The notes under the pieces are model-generated. The model was not told the origin of the DNA and did not search any database. It saw only the letters and a program-made list of their open reading frames with translations. This document shows, piece after piece, positions 8,661 through 12,872 of a DNA stretch of 13,792 bases. The DNA is from Marinospirillum sp. Lineage in GTDB: Bacteria > Pseudomonadota > Gammaproteobacteria > Pseudomonadales > Halomonadaceae. The position numbers and the translations under genes were made by a program. Position 1 is the stretch's first letter. Each line of letters begins with the position of its first letter. Where the stretch lies: positions 1 through 13,792 of the forward strand of contig NZ_JACUUA010000083.1 in the NCBI RefSeq assembly GCF_014859565.1, given 5' to 3'.

Positions 8661-8718
8661 TGTATTGCTTGATCACTTCGAGCGGCGCGCTGCCCGCCGT
8701 GCAGCAGTCCATGCTGTA
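8638..8718 (-). pseudogene. tnpA: 3' remnant of an IS200-type tnpA transposase
   Basis: On the - strand, codons ending at a TAA (8638-8640) translate to TAGSAPLEVIKQYIENQRNV. This matches the C-terminal helix typical of IS200/IS605 HUH (Y1) transposases (G-x-A-P-L-x-x-x-K-x-Y-I-E-x-Q). The frame stays open back to about 8799, but upstream residues do not resemble TnpA, and the catalytic HUH and tyrosine regions are absent, so most of the gene has been deleted. It overlaps the tnpB start by about 20 bases, the usual tnpA-tnpB arrangement. It shows that this tnpB-only element derives from a complete IS605-type element. Confidence 0.65.
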
Positions 8719-8790
8719 TATAATGACAGCCATCGCTGCGACCAGCAACCCACGGTGCTGTAGTACCGGAATAAAACCTTGCGCTTTCCT

Positions 8791-8811
8791 CCCCGTGAAT
8801 CAATTCAGGGG
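8791..8811. repeat. Left-end hairpin of the IS605-type element
   Basis: CCCC at 8791-8794 pairs with GGGG at 8808-8811, and TGAAT at 8796-8800 pairs with ATTCA at 8803-8807. It matches the right-end hairpin (7072-7092) in 19 of 21 positions and in the same orientation. It lies upstream of tnpB and of the tnpA remnant, as a left end should. Confidence 0.8.
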
Positions 8812-8822
8812 CTTCTCGCGCA

Positions 8823-8870
8823 ATTCAGGTGAAGGTGGGACACCGAAAGGATGTCTACAAGTACAGCTGA
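8823..8870 (+). pseudogene. RelE/ParE-family toxin, 3' part beyond the inserted element
   Basis: Frame from 8823: I-Q-V-K-V-G-H-R-K-D-V-Y-K-Y-S, then TGA at 8868-8870. K-V-G-H-R-x-D-V-Y is the hallmark C-terminal strand of RelE/ParE-type toxins and is exactly what the 5' part at 6872-7069 lacks. Joining the two halves leaves only about four to nine residues missing (the variable strand after Y-E-L-N), so a little toxin sequence was lost or altered at the junction. This fragment has no start codon of its own and is not expected to be expressed. Confidence 0.85.
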
Positions 8871-8896
8871 GACTGGGTCACCACTAGGGGTGCGCT

Positions 8897-9310
8897 TTAT
8901 GAACCCTGTCGTGCAAGTTCGTGCATGGATGCTTTAGCCAGAAATCCCGACCTGCTTTGGTAGGCTGGGCTGCGAGAGACCAGATCATCAATGCGGCTGA
9001 TCAACCCATCCGGCAGGGTGACGTTGATTTTCTGGCTGCGACCCAGATAAGGGGTTATATCCACATCCACCAACGCCCAGACCATTCCTGCGTAGTCTGG
9101 ATTATCGGCATACTTTTCCACTGTTCCCGCTTCTGGAATGGGTTCGGATCCATCAGAAAGCACTTCCAGATGTCCTTCGATTGCCTCTCTGGCATTTGCC
9201 AGCGCTTCATCCCAGGTATCTCCTGCTGAGAAGCAGCCAGGTAGGTCTGGCACATAGACGCCATGAGCGTGGTTTTCATCACCGCGTTCAATGGCTACTG
9301 GAAACAACAT
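8897..9310 (-). CDS. hicB: HicB antitoxin with C-terminal ribbon-helix-helix domain
   Basis: A 137-residue protein. The N-terminal half has the degenerate RNase H-like HicB fold with the signature G-V-Y-V-P-D-L-P-G-C-F-S-A-G-D-T-W-D-E-A (residues 17-36). It neutralises HicA by covering its active site. Residues about 94-137 (KINVTLPDGLISRIDDLV ... FLAKASMHELA) form a ribbon-helix-helix DNA-binding domain used for autorepression. The ATG at 9308-9310 is preceded by GGAGAG. It is the second gene of the operon, 13 bases after hicA. All signature residues are present, so the pair looks functional. Confidence 0.93.
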   Translation of the reverse strand: MLFPVAIERGDENHAHGVYVPDLPGCFSAGDTWDEALANAREAIEGHLEVLSDGSEPIPEAGTVEKYADNPDYAGMVWALVDVDITPYLGRSQKINVTLPDGLISRIDDLVSRSPAYQSRSGFLAKASMHELARQGS

Positions 9311-9323
9311 GATTCACTCTCCA

Positions 9324-9506
9324 CTATTTGAGGCCAGCGGCCTTTCTGATCCCATCCACCAGGCCTTTTTTCAAATCCTTTTTGGGGTGGGGCACTGTAA
9401 GGGTGCCGGGTTTACTGGGGTGCTTGAAGTGGTGGTGGCTACCCTTAACCCTGACTAGCTGCCACCCATCATTTTCAAGCTCTTTGATCAGATCAGAACT
9501 TTTCAC
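9324..9506 (-). CDS. hicA: HicA mRNA interferase toxin
   Basis: A 60-residue basic protein with a double-stranded-RNA-binding-like fold that cleaves mRNA during translation arrest. The sequence K-G-S-H-H-H-F-K-H (residues 21-29) carries the catalytic histidine of the family (H24 by the usual G-S-H-H alignment). G-T-L-T-V-P-H-P and the C-terminal helix K-G-L-V-D-G-I-R-K-A-A-G-L are also typical. The start is GTG at 9504-9506 with a perfect AGGAGG (9512-9517) five bases upstream. It lies first in the operon, with hicB 13 bases downstream. Confidence 0.93.
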   Translation of the reverse strand: MKSSDLIKELENDGWQLVRVKGSHHHFKHPSKPGTLTVPHPKKDLKKGLVDGIRKAAGLK

Positions 9507-9536
9507 CCCTGCCTCCTTGCTGTTTACGACAACTTA

Positions 9537-9566
9537 AAGATAACCCCGGTAACCCTTGCTTGTCAA
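9537..9566 (-). promoter_or_regulatory. Sigma70-type promoter for hicAB
   Basis: On the - strand, a perfect -35 box TTGACA (bases 9566-9561) is separated by 18 bases from a -10 box TATCTT (9542-9537, four of six consensus). It lies about 30 bases upstream of the hicA GTG. The promoter points away from the rpn-like fragment that begins on the + strand at about 9595. Confidence 0.6.
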
Positions 9567-9612
9567 AATCGGATCCAGCCTTTACGCTGAAAGAATGAAA
9601 AAGGAAGGCAAA

Positions 9613-9930
9613 ATGGCTGCTGTTACACATGAATCCGTTAAAAAAGTCCGGGGTTATATCCGAGAGCTGAGTGCGGACGAAGAAGCCCGACGTCTGGCCT
9701 TTGTTCGAGAGCGGGCACTGAGAGATGAAGCCAGCCAGCTGCGTTATGCCGAAAATGAAGGCATGGTCAAAGGTAAAGCTAGGCTGCTGAAACAGTTGAT
9801 TATAAAGCGTTTCGATCAGTTTCCAGTGTGGGCGCAGGATAAGCTGAATGCAACAGACAGCGTGCAACTGGAAGCCTGGGCAGATCGGATTTTCACTGCT
9901 GAAACGCTGGAAGCCTTGCTAGCTGACTGA
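9613..9930 (+). CDS. Stand-alone Rpn C-terminal module (RpnS-like), type I tail
   Basis: A 105-residue protein nearly identical to residues 196-300 of the full-length Rpn-family protein at 10946-11848; I count six to seven differences, mostly in the last half. It lacks the nuclease domain. A helical, highly charged first half (MAAVTHESVKKVRGYIREL ... LRDEASQLRYAENEG) is followed by a DUF4351-like tail (LLKQLIIKRFDQFPVWAQ ... LEAWADRIFTAETLEALLAD). I chose the ATG at 9613 because it aligns with the internal ATG of the long genes and has AAGGAAGG upstream; an in-frame ATG at 9595 would add six residues. Homology stops upstream of about 9598. E. coli rpn genes are reported to make a similar small protein from an internal start that inhibits the full-length toxin, so an antitoxin role is plausible but inferred. 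Confidence 0.7.
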   Translation: MAAVTHESVKKVRGYIRELSADEEARRLAFVRERALRDEASQLRYAENEGMVKGKARLLKQLIIKRFDQFPVWAQDKLNATDSVQLEAWADRIFTAETLEALLAD

Positions 9931-9954
9931 TAACCATAACTTGGAAATTACGCC

Positions 9955-10197
9955 ATGATTGCTGAAAACATTCGCACCTGGGAAGAAAAAGTGCGAGCTG
10001 AGGGAATTCAAAAAGGAAGGGAGCTGGGGATGCAGCTGGGAATGCAGCTGGGAATGCAGCAGTACCTACTGGAGATAGTATGGAATATGGTTCAAGCTGG
10101 TTTACCTGACGAGCAGATTATCAGTATTGCCGACATCAGTTCTGAGGAGCTGGCAGCCATCAAGCTGAATCAGCCCGGCATTAACCGCTCCGTTTAA
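9955..10197 (+). CDS. Second type of Rpn-like C-terminal fragment with GMQL repeats
   Basis: An 80-residue protein: MIAENIRTWEEKVRAEGIQKGRELGMQLG, three G-M-Q-L units, then LLEIVWNMVQAGLPDEQIISIADISSEELAAIK. The pattern of charged helix, Gly-containing tetrapeptide repeats (x-x-G-x) and a terminal helix-turn resembling 'G-L-x-x-E-x-I-x-x-I-T-G-L-S-x-E-E' is characteristic of C-termini of Rpn/PD-(D/E)XK transposase-like proteins. It is unlike the other modules here and so comes from a different subfamily. The repeats are encoded by three 12-base units at 10024-10059. No strong ribosome-binding site precedes the ATG (GGA 11-13 bases upstream). It may be a decayed remnant or a small protein co-transcribed with its neighbours. 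Confidence 0.55.
   Translation: MIAENIRTWEEKVRAEGIQKGRELGMQLGMQLGMQQYLLEIVWNMVQAGLPDEQIISIADISSEELAAIKLNQPGINRSV
10024..10059 (+). repeat. 12-base tandem repeat, three units, in the 80-residue fragment
   Basis: Units CTGGGGATGCAG, CTGGGAATGCAG, CTGGGAATGCAG encode G-M-Q-L-type repeats within the reading frame at 9955. The sequence differs from the repeat at 13599-13634, but the unit length and position at the start of the C-terminal helix are the same. Confidence 0.9.
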
Positions 10198-10214
10198 TAC
10201 GAAGAGGACGGAAA

Positions 10215-10541
10215 ATGGCTGCTGTTACACATGAATCTGTGAAAAAAGTCCGAGGTTATATCCGAGAGCTGAGTGCGGACGAAGAAGCCCGCCGTCTGGC
10301 CTTTGTACGTGAACGCGCACTGAGGGATGAAGCCAGCCAGCTGCGTTATGCCAGAGAGCAGGGATTAAAGCAAGGTGAAGTCAAAGGAGAGGCTAAGCTG
10401 CTGAGTATGCAGATAAAAATGAAGTTTGGTGAAGTTTCTCAGGATGTTGTGGAACGCTTGAATCAGGCATCCGCAGAGCAGCTGGAAGACTGGGGCATGA
10501 AAATCCTGACGGCTGGTACGTTGGAAGACCTACTGGCTTGA
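10215..10541 (+). CDS. Stand-alone Rpn C-terminal module (RpnS-like), type II tail
   Basis: A 108-residue protein. The first half is the same MAAVTHESVKKVRGYIREL module as in the full-length genes. The tail is different: YAREQGLKQGEVKGEAKLLSMQIKMKFGEVSQDVVERL ... LEDWGMKILTAGTLEDLLA, the form also found in the incomplete gene at 12873. The start has AGAGGA (10203-10208) six bases upstream, nearly the same leader that precedes the internal ATG of the long genes. It begins only 17 bases after the stop of the preceding ORF, suggesting co-transcription. There is no nuclease domain, so any activity would be regulatory, such as binding the matching full-length protein. This is inference from the published RpnS model. 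Confidence 0.7.
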   Translation: MAAVTHESVKKVRGYIRELSADEEARRLAFVRERALRDEASQLRYAREQGLKQGEVKGEAKLLSMQIKMKFGEVSQDVVERLNQASAEQLEDWGMKILTAGTLEDLLA

Positions 10542-10635
10542 ATGTATAGGCAGGTGGCTCAGTGTCGGTTCGTCATCCCCGAATACCTCATCAGCAAAAG
10601 CTGGGTACACCAGACGAATATTGGTCTCCTGAGCC
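10537..10635. repeat. 99-base folded repeat, copy 1
   Basis: This copy matches 12362-12460 in 96 of 99 positions. It starts at the stop codon of the type II module. It contains nested inverted repeats: GGCTCAG (10556-10562) with CTGAGCC (10629-10635), TTCGTC (10569-10574) with GACGAA (10613-10618), and CAGC-AAAA-GCTG (10592-10603). It therefore folds into one long hairpin. It could be a transcript-end structure, a small RNA, or a mobile repeat carried with rpn genes. It lacks the GTT/AAC core sites of integron attC. Confidence 0.75.
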
Positions 10636-10642
10636 GTGAAGG

Positions 10643-10727
10643 TGTGCTGGTTACGGGGCACGCGCTCCCCGCTAGACCTCATCAATCCCGAAGGAAAGGG
10701 CTCGTAAGCGTTACGACAACCAGCACA
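10643..10727. other. Closed multi-hairpin structure (possible structured RNA)
   Basis: A perfect 10-base inverted repeat, TGTGCTGGTT (10643-10652) and AACCAGCACA (10718-10727), closes an 85-base domain. Inside are CGGGG/CCCCG (10654-10658 with 10667-10671), CCC/GGG (10687-10689 with 10698-10700) and CGTAA/TTACG (10703-10707 with 10711-10715). It lies directly after the 99-base repeat. A 65-residue open frame crosses both, but the fold, not coding, is the stronger signal. I do not recognise the RNA family. Confidence 0.5.
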
Positions 10728-10780
10728 GCCGGAGTATAGAAAGGATCGTAAACTGAAGCAATGAAGTTGAGGGTAAGGAT

Positions 10781-10909
10781 ATGGGTGTTTGGATACTGGG
10801 ATTTGCCTTATTGCTGCTGGGTCAGGCTAACCTCTGGTTGCTGCTTGGTGCCATGGTGGTGTTTGCCTGGATAACTCTACGCGGCCTGTGGTACTTTTTA
10901 AAAATCTAG
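10781..10909 (+). CDS. Small hydrophobic membrane protein, 42 residues
   Basis: Translates to a protein starting MGVWILGFALLLLGQANLWL, with a second hydrophobic stretch LLGAMVVFAWITL and a basic/aromatic end (RGLWYFLKI). That gives two short membrane helices, or one long hairpin, with a positive C-terminus. GAGGGTAAGG immediately precedes the ATG and is a good ribosome-binding site. The stop is 36 bases before the full-length rpn-like gene, so the two may be co-transcribed. I recognise no family. The hydrophobic composition with a clear ribosome-binding site argues for a real gene, but its size allows chance. Confidence 0.5.
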   Translation: MGVWILGFALLLLGQANLWLLLGAMVVFAWITLRGLWYFLKI

Positions 10910-10945
10910 CGGCTGATTGCCTTCACTATTCAAGGATGACCTACC

Positions 10946-11848
10946 ATGCATGACTCCAATCAAACAGCATACTCACTACTCGACCCCAAAAACGATTTTG
11001 TTTTCAAACGTATTTTTACGGAACACCCTGATGCGCTGGTTGATCTGATTAATGACCTGCGCCCGGATCTTCCTGCCATTACCGAGGTCGAAATCCTGAA
11101 TCCCAACATTACTCCGGCAGAGCTGGAAGGCAAACACATTGTGCTGGATGTTCTAGCAAAAGACATTCAAGGCAACCGCTACAATGTGGAAATGCAGGTC
11201 AGGCGTTATAATGACTGGGGCAAACGAGGCAGCTTTTATCTGGCGAAGCTGCTTGCAGATCAACTGCTGGCTGGCGAAGACTACACTGATCTGAAAGCGG
11301 CTATCGGAATCCATCTGCTGGACTTTGATCTGTTTACCGCTGATGATCAACAGCAGCAACAAGCCTTGTGGCGTTTTGAAATGCGCGATGGCTTACAACC
11401 CGATGTAAAACTGGGTGATGAACTGCAACTGAACCTGATCGAGCTGAAAAAAGCAGATCGGCTGGGTCTGGGTGATCAAAACCTTAAAGACTGGATCACC
11501 CTGTTTGAACACTGGAAAGAGGACGGCAAAATGGCTGCTGTTACACATGAATCCGTGAAAAAAGTCCGGGGTTATATCCGAGAGCTGAGTGCAGATGAAG
11601 AAGCCCGCCGTTTGGCCTTTGTACGTGAACGCGCACTCAGAGATGAAGCCAGCCAGCTGCGTTATGCCGAAAATGAAGGCATGGTCAAAGGTGAAGCTAG
11701 GCTGCTGAAACAGTTGATTATAAAGCGCTTCGACCAGTTTCCGGAGTGGGCGCAGAACAAGCTGAATACAGCAGACAGTGCTCAGCTGGAAGCTTGGGCA
11801 GATCGGATTTTCACTGCTGAAACGCTGGAAGCTTTGTTGGCTGACTGA
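10946..11848 (+). CDS. Rpn-family PD-(D/E)XK nuclease/transposase-like protein, full length
   Basis: A 300-residue protein of the Rpn family (PDDEXK_2). The N-terminus LLDPKNDFVFKRIF is the family signature. The nuclease core has D68 (IVLDVLAKD), E82 and Q84 (NVEMQV), the D...E-x-Q variant of the PD-(D/E)XK site. The C-terminal part, from M196, is a charged helix plus a DUF4351-like tail ending LEALLAD. Rpn proteins are DNA endonucleases that promote RecA-independent recombination and can be toxic or block phage. The gene start has AAGGA ten bases upstream. Inside, M196 (base 11531) is preceded by AGAGGA at seven bases, so a 105-residue C-terminal protein could be made from the same gene, as reported for E. 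coli RpnS. Bases 11054-11668 are identical to the copy at 12981-13595. Confidence 0.88.
   Translation: MHDSNQTAYSLLDPKNDFVFKRIFTEHPDALVDLINDLRPDLPAITEVEILNPNITPAELEGKHIVLDVLAKDIQGNRYNVEMQVRRYNDWGKRGSFYLAKLLADQLLAGEDYTDLKAAIGIHLLDFDLFTADDQQQQQALWRFEMRDGLQPDVKLGDELQLNLIELKKADRLGLGDQNLKDWITLFEHWKEDGKMAAVTHESVKKVRGYIRELSADEEARRLAFVRERALRDEASQLRYAENEGMVKGEARLLKQLIIKRFDQFPEWAQNKLNTADSAQLEAWADRIFTAETLEALLAD
11531..11848 (+). CDS. Predicted internal-start product (RpnS-like) within the full-length rpn gene
   Basis: In-frame ATG at 11531-11533 with AGAGGA at 11518-11523, spacing seven bases. The product would be the last 105 residues, beginning M-A-A-V-T-H-E-S. The same start and leader are kept in the two stand-alone modules at 9613 and 10215 and in the partial gene at 13458, where the upstream nuclease coding sequence is absent or separately evolving. 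This supports real initiation here. Its predicted role is inhibition of the full-length protein; there is no experimental support in this window. Confidence 0.5.
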   Translation: MAAVTHESVKKVRGYIRELSADEEARRLAFVRERALRDEASQLRYAENEGMVKGEARLLKQLIIKRFDQFPEWAQNKLNTADSAQLEAWADRIFTAETLEALLAD

Positions 11849-11890
11849 TCCCTGCTGATCTTGATTTAACTGACTAACCTCCAGTTACAG

Positions 11891-11968
11891 GGCGATGTAG
11901 ACTCAACTGGTAGAGCGGTAAGGCCTAATTGGCTCTGCGTGTTGTGGGTTCAACTCCCACCCTGGTGC
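11891..11968 (+). other. Degenerate tRNA-like sequence
   Basis: ACTCAACTGGTAGAGC (11901-11916) is a near-perfect tRNA D-arm. GTGGG-TTCAACT-CCCAC (11944-11960) is a perfect T-arm with a five-pair stem and a seven-base loop. The 27 bases between them do not form a normal anticodon stem and are about four too long. The seven bases after the T-arm (CCTGGTG) find no partner at the 5' end. No CCA is encoded. It is therefore a tRNA pseudogene or tRNA-like element, not a working tRNA. Confidence 0.55.
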
Positions 11969-12114
11969 TACTTCAAGCTTACTTCCAGCATTTCAAATCA
12001 CTGGTCTGCTTCAGATGGCTGGCGCAAACCTGATAAGTCTTCATCACTGCAATCAACTGAACATAAAGCATATTATTGTGCTTTAATAAAATCTGGCCTG
12101 TCATCGGTATGGCT

Positions 12115-12271
12115 ATCGACCCCTTCGCTGCGGCGTTGATGAGGGCTAGCGTGGGTGCCTCCCACGCGGCAGGCCTCTCATATACTGGGCGTGAGGGGGT
12201 TGTTTCCTACCGGAAAGGTTATGCTGGTGCTTTGCACTCATATTATGCAAGTTCGACTCCTGCCGCCGCCC
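12115..12271 (+). ncRNA. Candidate structured RNA with a tRNA-like 3' domain
   Basis: Consecutive hairpins: ATCGAC/GTTGAT (12115-12120 with 12135-12140, one G-U pair); ATGAG-GGC (12139-12146) with GCC-T-CTCAT (12173-12181) around GCGTGGG/CCCACGC (12149-12155 with 12161-12167); then an 85-base domain closed by GGGCG/CGCCC (12187-12191 with 12267-12271) containing TTTCC-TACC-GGAAA (12203-12216), TTGCA/TGCAA (12232-12250) and a T-arm-like GTTCGAC loop at 12251-12257. The density of pairing is far above the surroundings. I do not recognise a family, and no promoter or terminator is clear. The strand is guessed from the T-arm-like motif. Confidence 0.4.
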
Positions 12272-12361
12272 TTCCTTATTCGTTGTGATAACATCCCAGA
12301 ATACGCCAGTGGCAAGTTTTGAACTGCGTTAAAAATGGGGGATTACCGAAAGACCGGCTGT

Positions 12362-12460
12362 CTTGAATGTATAAGCAGGAGGCTCAGTGTCGGTTCGTCA
12401 TCCCCGAATACCTCATCAGCAAAAGCTGGATACACCAGACGAATATTGGTCTCCTGAGCC
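12362..12460. repeat. 99-base folded repeat, copy 2
   Basis: Matches 10537-10635 with three substitutions, none in the paired arms of the outer or inner stems. Like copy 1 it starts at a CTTGA that, in copy 1, includes the stop codon of a type II rpn module. Here the preceding bases only weakly resemble that module's end, suggesting a lost rpn copy. Similarity ends at CTGAGCC, the right arm of the outer stem, so the repeat boundary coincides with the fold. Confidence 0.75.
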
Positions 12461-12473
12461 AGAAAAGAGCTTA

Positions 12474-12620
12474 TCAAACTCCAGTAAAAAAAACCGATAA
12501 AAACAGAACGGCTACTGCTCCCGCTGATGCAAGACCGCCAGCAATCAGAAAGAAGCTACTGCCAGTGACAAGGCCGCCAAATGCAAACAAAGCGCCTCCG
12601 AGCATTAGTTTTGCAAGCAT
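12474..12620 (-). CDS. Possible small membrane protein, 48 residues
   Basis: On the - strand, the ATG at 12618-12620 gives MLAKLMLGGALFAFGGLVTG, then SSFFLIAGGLASAG and AVAVLFLSVFFTGV, ending at TGA 12474-12476. The composition is almost wholly small and hydrophobic, fitting two membrane helices. Only a weak GGGAT precedes the ATG. The frame remains open about 26 codons further upstream and includes several cysteines, but with no ordinary start codon there, so the true start or integrity is unclear. It is antisense to a 132-residue + strand frame that lacks protein-like features. I recognise no family. Confidence 0.35.
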   Translation of the reverse strand: MLAKLMLGGALFAFGGLVTGSSFFLIAGGLASAGAVAVLFLSVFFTGV

Positions 12621-12872
12621 ACATATCCCGCGGTTATTGCTGAGAGTGAACCCTCCTGCAAGGCAGGTGTGGTTTCCAGTGCACTTTTTGGGATTAATGT
12701 TTTATCAGTTCGGTGTCCATAATCCCTCCTCTTCCCTTGCATGCCCCAAGGCTTCCGGCACTTAAAGAGCCTGTTCAACGGACTTGGCTAGGTTGCTGTT
12801 ATCTTGTACACCATGACTTCGATTGCTATTCTCAGATCGCTATCTCAACCTGTTATTCAAGGATGACCGATC

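Larger units (their letters stand above)
7070..8822 (-). mobile_element. IS200/IS605-type element (tnpB with tnpA remnant) inserted in a toxin gene
   Basis: The element reads on the - strand. Left end near 8791-8822, tnpA remnant at 8638-8718, tnpB at 7185-8660, right end near 7070-7182. Both ends carry almost the same subterminal hairpin: CCCC, one base, TGAAT, two bases, ATTCA, GGGG, at 8791-8811 and 7072-7092, differing at two positions. There are no terminal inverted repeats or target duplication, as expected for this family, which moves as single-stranded DNA. Exact tips are uncertain. They are bounded by the last toxin codon on the left (7069) and the resumption of toxin homology at about 8823-8832. 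With tnpA reduced to its tail, the element cannot move unless a related TnpA acts in trans. Confidence 0.85.
11849..12872. other. 1.0 kb spacer between rpn genes: no long gene, several folded or tRNA-like elements
   Basis: This stretch holds no convincing gene of ordinary length. What I see, left to right: a tRNA-like segment (11891-11968), an AT-rich hairpin AAAGCA/TGCTTT (12065-12083), a run of strong hairpins ending in a second tRNA-like domain (12115-12271), a possible decayed end of a type II rpn gene (12345-12366, K-D-R-L-S-stop, compare E-D-L-L-A-stop), the second copy of the 99-base repeat (12362-12460), and a small membrane-protein frame on the - strand (12474-12620). The last 30 bases carry the same leader as the first full-length rpn gene (ATTCAAGGATGACC). 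Confidence 0.6.

Noticed and set aside
9556..9612. Upstream TTG start for the first stand-alone rpn module
   Set aside because: The TTG at 9556 overlaps the -35 region of the hicAB promoter and has no homology to rpn. Homology and a ribosome-binding site support 9613 (or 9595).
10537..10727. Integron attC site or cassette array
   Set aside because: The folded repeats and toxin-antitoxin context suggested it, but no GTTRRRY/RYYYAAC core sites flank the hairpins and no integrase is present in the window.
10542..10739. 65-residue + strand open frame
   Set aside because: It covers the folded repeat and the closed multi-hairpin domain; RNA/DNA structure explains the sequence better than coding.
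12641..12700. Intrinsic terminator around CCTGC-AAG-GCAGG
   Set aside because: The stem is only five pairs and is not followed by a T-run at the right distance on either strand.
12367..12765. 132-residue + strand open frame
   Set aside because: Its first third is the 99-base folded repeat, which also occurs at 10537 with a different continuation. The remainder is antisense to the small hydrophobic frame and has no protein-like pattern or ribosome-binding site.
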